A DNA stretch of 64,000 bases. Source: Nissolia schottii (taxonomy: Eukaryota; Streptophyta; Magnoliopsida; Fabales; Fabaceae). The translations under genes and the position numbers were made by a program. Location: assembly GCA_003254905.1 (NCBI GenBank), contig QANU01007253.1, positions 8,533-72,532 on the forward strand, given 5' to 3'. Below, in pieces: positions 60,791-64,000 of this stretch. Positions within the stretch are counted from its first letter, which is position 1; each line of letters opens with the position of its first letter. The notes beneath the pieces are model-generated. The model was given only the letters and a program-made list of their open reading frames with translations, was not told where the DNA came from and did no database searches.

Positions 60791-62159
60791 CATTTTTGCT
60801 CTATGTCACCTTTCCTCAAAACTCTTCCATGTACAACACTAAAAACATTTTTCCCAAGTCCTACCCTCAAAACCGAATCCTCCCTCCTTCTTGTAATACT
60901 CTAAAAATCATTATGTTCATGTTAAAACTTTTACCCATGCTTATGTACACTCACACCCCAACAAAACACAATAAACACCACTAGGTTTTTCAAGCACAGA
61001 TCAACATGATATATATAAAAACAATAGTCATACATAGGCCAACTAAGTAGTGACCTCCAAGAGTTACCCACATATTTTTAACAACCCAAAAATATATTTA
61101 TCCTCATCAAATCATTAGCAACACATGCAAGTTCATTTCAAGGCATAAAACACATATTATGTGCATTTTATCACATATTCACAATAACCATAAATAGATC
61201 ACCAAGGAGGTGATTTATGCATAGTTACCCACTTGTAGGAGAACCTAGTGGTGGTGATGGAAGCTTGGAGTGAAGTCCCACAAGCCTTGTTGTTTTCCAA
61301 AGCTTGAGCTTCTCTTTTCTCCAAGATAAAGATCCTTAAGCAAGGTGGAGGGTGATGAGGTTTTTCCTCTACATTTTGGGTGGAGGAAAATGAAACCAAG
61401 ATGAAGAGACTTGAGGGCTGTGGTTCGGTTTGTGGAAGGTGGAAGGAGGTGGAAGAAGTGCTTGATCTCTTGGTGGTTTGGTGGTGTGCTTTGAAGCTTA
61501 GTTTGGTGTGTGTTTTTGGGAGAATGTAGAAGATGAAATTCTTGATATTTTGGGGGAAGAGGAGCTCGTTTTTTGGAGGCTGATTTGTGAGGAAATTAAT
61601 TGATTTTTTTGAAATAAAGAAAAGCTGGTGAATAGTGTAAGGCATGGGCTTAGGTATGGGTGGGTATGGGCATGTGTAAGGAAGGTATGGTGATGGGAAT
61701 TTGGAAGCACATTTTGGGGAACTATTTTTTGTCCAAAATTATCTCTTCCAACCATGCATCCCTCTTCTTTGGCTGATGAGATTTCATTTTTTTTCCGGTT
61801 CCGGTTCGCTCGTGTTTTATCGCTCGCAGTCTCGGTGCGTCGCGCACGGTCATCCGAAAAATATTCCGTTTGTACCGTCGCGATCCTCTAATTCCCACCT
61901 ACCTAAGGGTATTAATATTGAAAGGTGTTTGTGAATTTTTCTCCGGAAGATTATTTTCACGGACACCATTTTGTGTGCGAAAATTTCATCGGCGAACAAC
62001 GGTTGTTTGGTTGTCTGCCGAATTTTCTACCACGACACGTTTTATTTTCTAGGGATATTCTACCTAATACTTTCCCATTTTTATCCTCTAATCATGATTA
62101 GAAATTAATCTAGTATTTATGTGCACAATTATTTCTCTAAGAAAATTCGGGATGTTACA

Positions 62160-63247
62160 TGTCGTGCCGATCGAGATGTCCTTGGAGCAATTCGGGACCA
62201 TCCTGGAGCTTTCGTATGCGGGGAATGACCTCTCTTCGGGCTTGTCGGAGTGGGATTTTTAACTCCGTTGGCCTTCCGTTCGGGGAGGACATGGCCTTGA
62301 GCACCATCCGCCATTCCGACCTCAAGAGTACGAAGAATAGGCCGCAAGTGAGTGGCATACCCGTGGAGCAGAGGGTTTACCACTACCTGCTCACTCACAC
62401 CCTAGTTCCACGGAATGGGAACCACTCAGTGATGACCCGCGACTATTGCTTGGTGTTGTGGGCACTCACCGAGCACCATGAGATCAACTGGGCCCTCTAC
62501 GTCATGCAGCATATACGGCAAGCGCGAATTCGAGGAAATGCGCTTCCTTATGGCATTTAGATTACCGAGATCCTCCAGTACTTCCAGGTGCCTCTCGAGG
62601 GTAAGTATCTCTGTTATTTGCCTTTTCCTTTCTGCCTTTGACTTTGGCTATGAATTGTCTTGACGAATGTATGATCTTATACCTTCGACCGTCGTTTCTT
62701 GCTTGCAGGGGAATTAAAGTGGTCTCCCAAGGTTACTTGGAAGGTGGACTCTAGCTGCTTAGCCAAGATGCACATTTCCCTGAACAACGCCCATCAGCTG
62801 GCCTACAACGTGCCTCAGGGTAGTTGTGCAAGAAAAAGGGTTGCACCCTCTTCACCTTCTGCTCCATCCTCTCCCGTTGATCTTGCGGCTGCTGTTTTGA
62901 CCTCAGCGGAGCCTACACCTGCCCCTGGCCTCTCACAGTCTCAGATGGACTTGGTGATGAGCCGGCTAGACTCTCTGAGCGTGGGCTTGTCTCGTCTCAA
63001 CCGGCTCGAGCAGCTGGACGTGCACACAGGCCATCTAGAGCGGCTAGTGGCACAGGGCGATCGCCTTGACCAGATGGCGACACAGATTGACCATAACATG
63101 CTCCGGTTAGGTCAGGACTTGGATGCCGTCTATGCGCACCTGGGCTGGGTGCGTTCAGGAGGTTCCACAAGCGGCGTTCCACCTTCAGGCCCTACTTCGG
63201 CCGCTATGGAGGAAGATCCGGCTCCGTACACTGAGGAAGCGGAGTAG
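62160..63247 (+). pseudogene. Gene I, main part: plant transposon-type protein with one intron
   Basis: Continues the fragment at 48029. Frame 1 from 62164 reads VPIEMSLEQFGTILEL and stops at 62260. A frameshift near there leads to frame 2, with YHYLLTHTLVPRNGNHSVMT, YCLVLWAL and INWALYVMQHI, a pattern of the 'putative plant transposon protein' domain; a TAG at 62558 interrupts the LPYG-x-x-ITEIL motif. A 108-base intron (62601-62708, GTAAGT...TTGCAG) separates this from exon 2, which starts GELKWSPKV, has Ser/Pro-rich sequence, a probable coiled coil (about 62950-63140, Leu-rich with RLDSLSVGLSRLNRLEQL) and an acidic end. Such genes are usually part of transposons; the catalytic role is not established. 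Broken by the A' insertion, a frameshift and stops. Confidence 0.65.
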
Positions 63248-64000
63248 ATACCTTAGGGCTACTAGGGTAGGCAGTATAGGATTATATATATGTTAATTAT
63301 CGGATGGCTTGTAAGTATTAAGGGTAGGGGCATTTTGGGAATTTTGGTCCAAAAAGGGTCAAATTAAGGTTCCGGGCAACTTACCATGCTCTGTCGATAT
63401 CTAAAGATAGTGTCTTTGGTGTGGGTAAGAGAATTTGAATCATGGTTATCAAAAGCAAAAGGAAAGGCAAGGCTAAGGGGGTATTTCCTTCCGTTTAAGG
63501 GGCAAGGGTAAAATGGTCATTTTACAGGGTAGTAACTCTTGGCTTACCCTCGGCTGGTCTCCGTGTACCTATTGAAGGTGGGATAGGAGTCGGATAGGTA
63601 GAATTAACCAAGTATGAGAGAATCGCGCTGATAAGTAGATTTTTACCTCATTACGGGGTTTTACGGGTCATATGTCGAGGAACTAGCCGTACGGGCTCGG
63701 GGTCAGGTCCAAGACCCTCCTTGAACCTGGGCAGACTAGTTGGTGAAGTGAGGTTGGGAGTTTCGGCCAAAATTGCCTTTGAATTGGCCAAAATCCATAA
63801 CAAGCAATTTCTCCCGCCAAGGGGTGAATTCGAGCAATCGGAGGGGTTTGCCATCGAACTCTTTGCCTTTCAATCCCCCTCAACCATTAGGACTGAGGTG
63901 GGGAGGCTTCGGAGCGTCACGGAATGCAGAATTGCAAAGTGTACTGTAATTTGGACCACTTTGCTGCTGTCATTTGAATGTGCCTTCTGCTAGCATTCGA
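63248..64000. other. No recognisable feature
   Basis: Follows the gene I stop. There are no LTR signatures and no homologous reading frame; the 90-residue plus-strand frame at 63721-63993 resembles nothing I know. Confidence 0.5.

Larger units (their letters stand above)
48117..62159 (-). mobile_element. Solo LTR A' (related to family A), minus, split by element D
   Basis: On the minus strand it starts TGTAACATCCCG (62159) and ends CCTAGGGTGTTACA (48117). Flanks are TGGCG (48112-48116) and TGTCG (62160-62164), a duplication with one mismatch. Parts 48117-48758 and 58870-62159 give about 3.9 kb including a 252-N gap. Both ends resemble family A, but the stem-loop array is of a different sequence type (59189-59402). 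A relative of the acidic ORF start lies at about 48600-48705 with stops. There is no internal region, so it is a solo LTR. No gene. Confidence 0.88.

Noticed and set aside
63721-63993. 90-residue plus-strand frame at the right edge
   Set aside because: No recognisable motif or context, and such a length is expected by chance here.

Overview
This 64 kb window comes from the nuclear genome of a flowering plant, most likely a eudicot (clade not resolved). It contains no convincing housekeeping gene. Almost all of it is nested LTR retrotransposons: chromovirus-type Ty3/gypsy elements (Tekay/Del-like, primed by initiator-Met tRNA, LTRs of 2.5-4 kb), an Athila-like Ty3 remnant, and solo LTRs of Athila-like and Ty1/copia (Sirevirus-like) families. 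There are two runs of N (16640-17379 and 59843-60094).

Layout. 1-1098: tail of an LTR (family G). 1099-14846: element A, whose polyprotein is open in one frame but has six nonsense codons; its 5' LTR holds an Athila-like solo LTR (K1, 2681-4284). 14847-17749: pieces of a family B LTR, plus strand, containing an Athila-type LTR start (J) and a gap. 17750-22941: decayed Athila-like gag-pol (M), followed by a second K LTR (22942-24291). 24292-28689: family B LTR, minus strand, with a copia solo LTR (H2). 28690-29290: a minus-strand B 3' end meeting a plus-strand gag remnant of family F. 29291-48028: LTR F, split by element C (30561-46399). C is a gag-only element; its 3' LTR is split by copia solo LTR H1, which is split in turn by element E (36175-43558, minus). 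E has the best preserved polyprotein here, but its two ends carry different LTRs. 48029-63247: a broken plant-transposon-type gene (I), interrupted by a minus-strand solo LTR A' (48117-62159), itself interrupted by element D (48759-58864). 63248-64000: nothing recognisable.

Target-site duplications support the nesting: GAACC (K1), CCTGC (H2), GGTAT (H1), TGTGG (E), AGTGG (D), TTAG (C) and TGGCG/TGTCG (A'). The insertion order F, then C, then H1, then E, and gene I, then A', then D, can be read directly.

The most interesting signal is inside the LTRs. Several otherwise different chromovirus LTR families carry arrays of short stem-loops. Within an array the loop sequence stays constant while the stem changes from unit to unit with matching changes on both arms. 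The best cases are 59189-59402 (A'), 46736-47067 (F), 27059-27188 (B) and 2271-4795 with 12281-13197 (A). The same LTRs share two conserved blocks at fixed relative positions: an AATATTTTT-centred hairpin near the 5' end, and a TAGATAAAGC...CAGTAGGAT block before a splice-acceptor-like pyrimidine tract. Together they look like a modular structured leader. I do not recognise a published description of it, and it is the best candidate here for an undescribed system.
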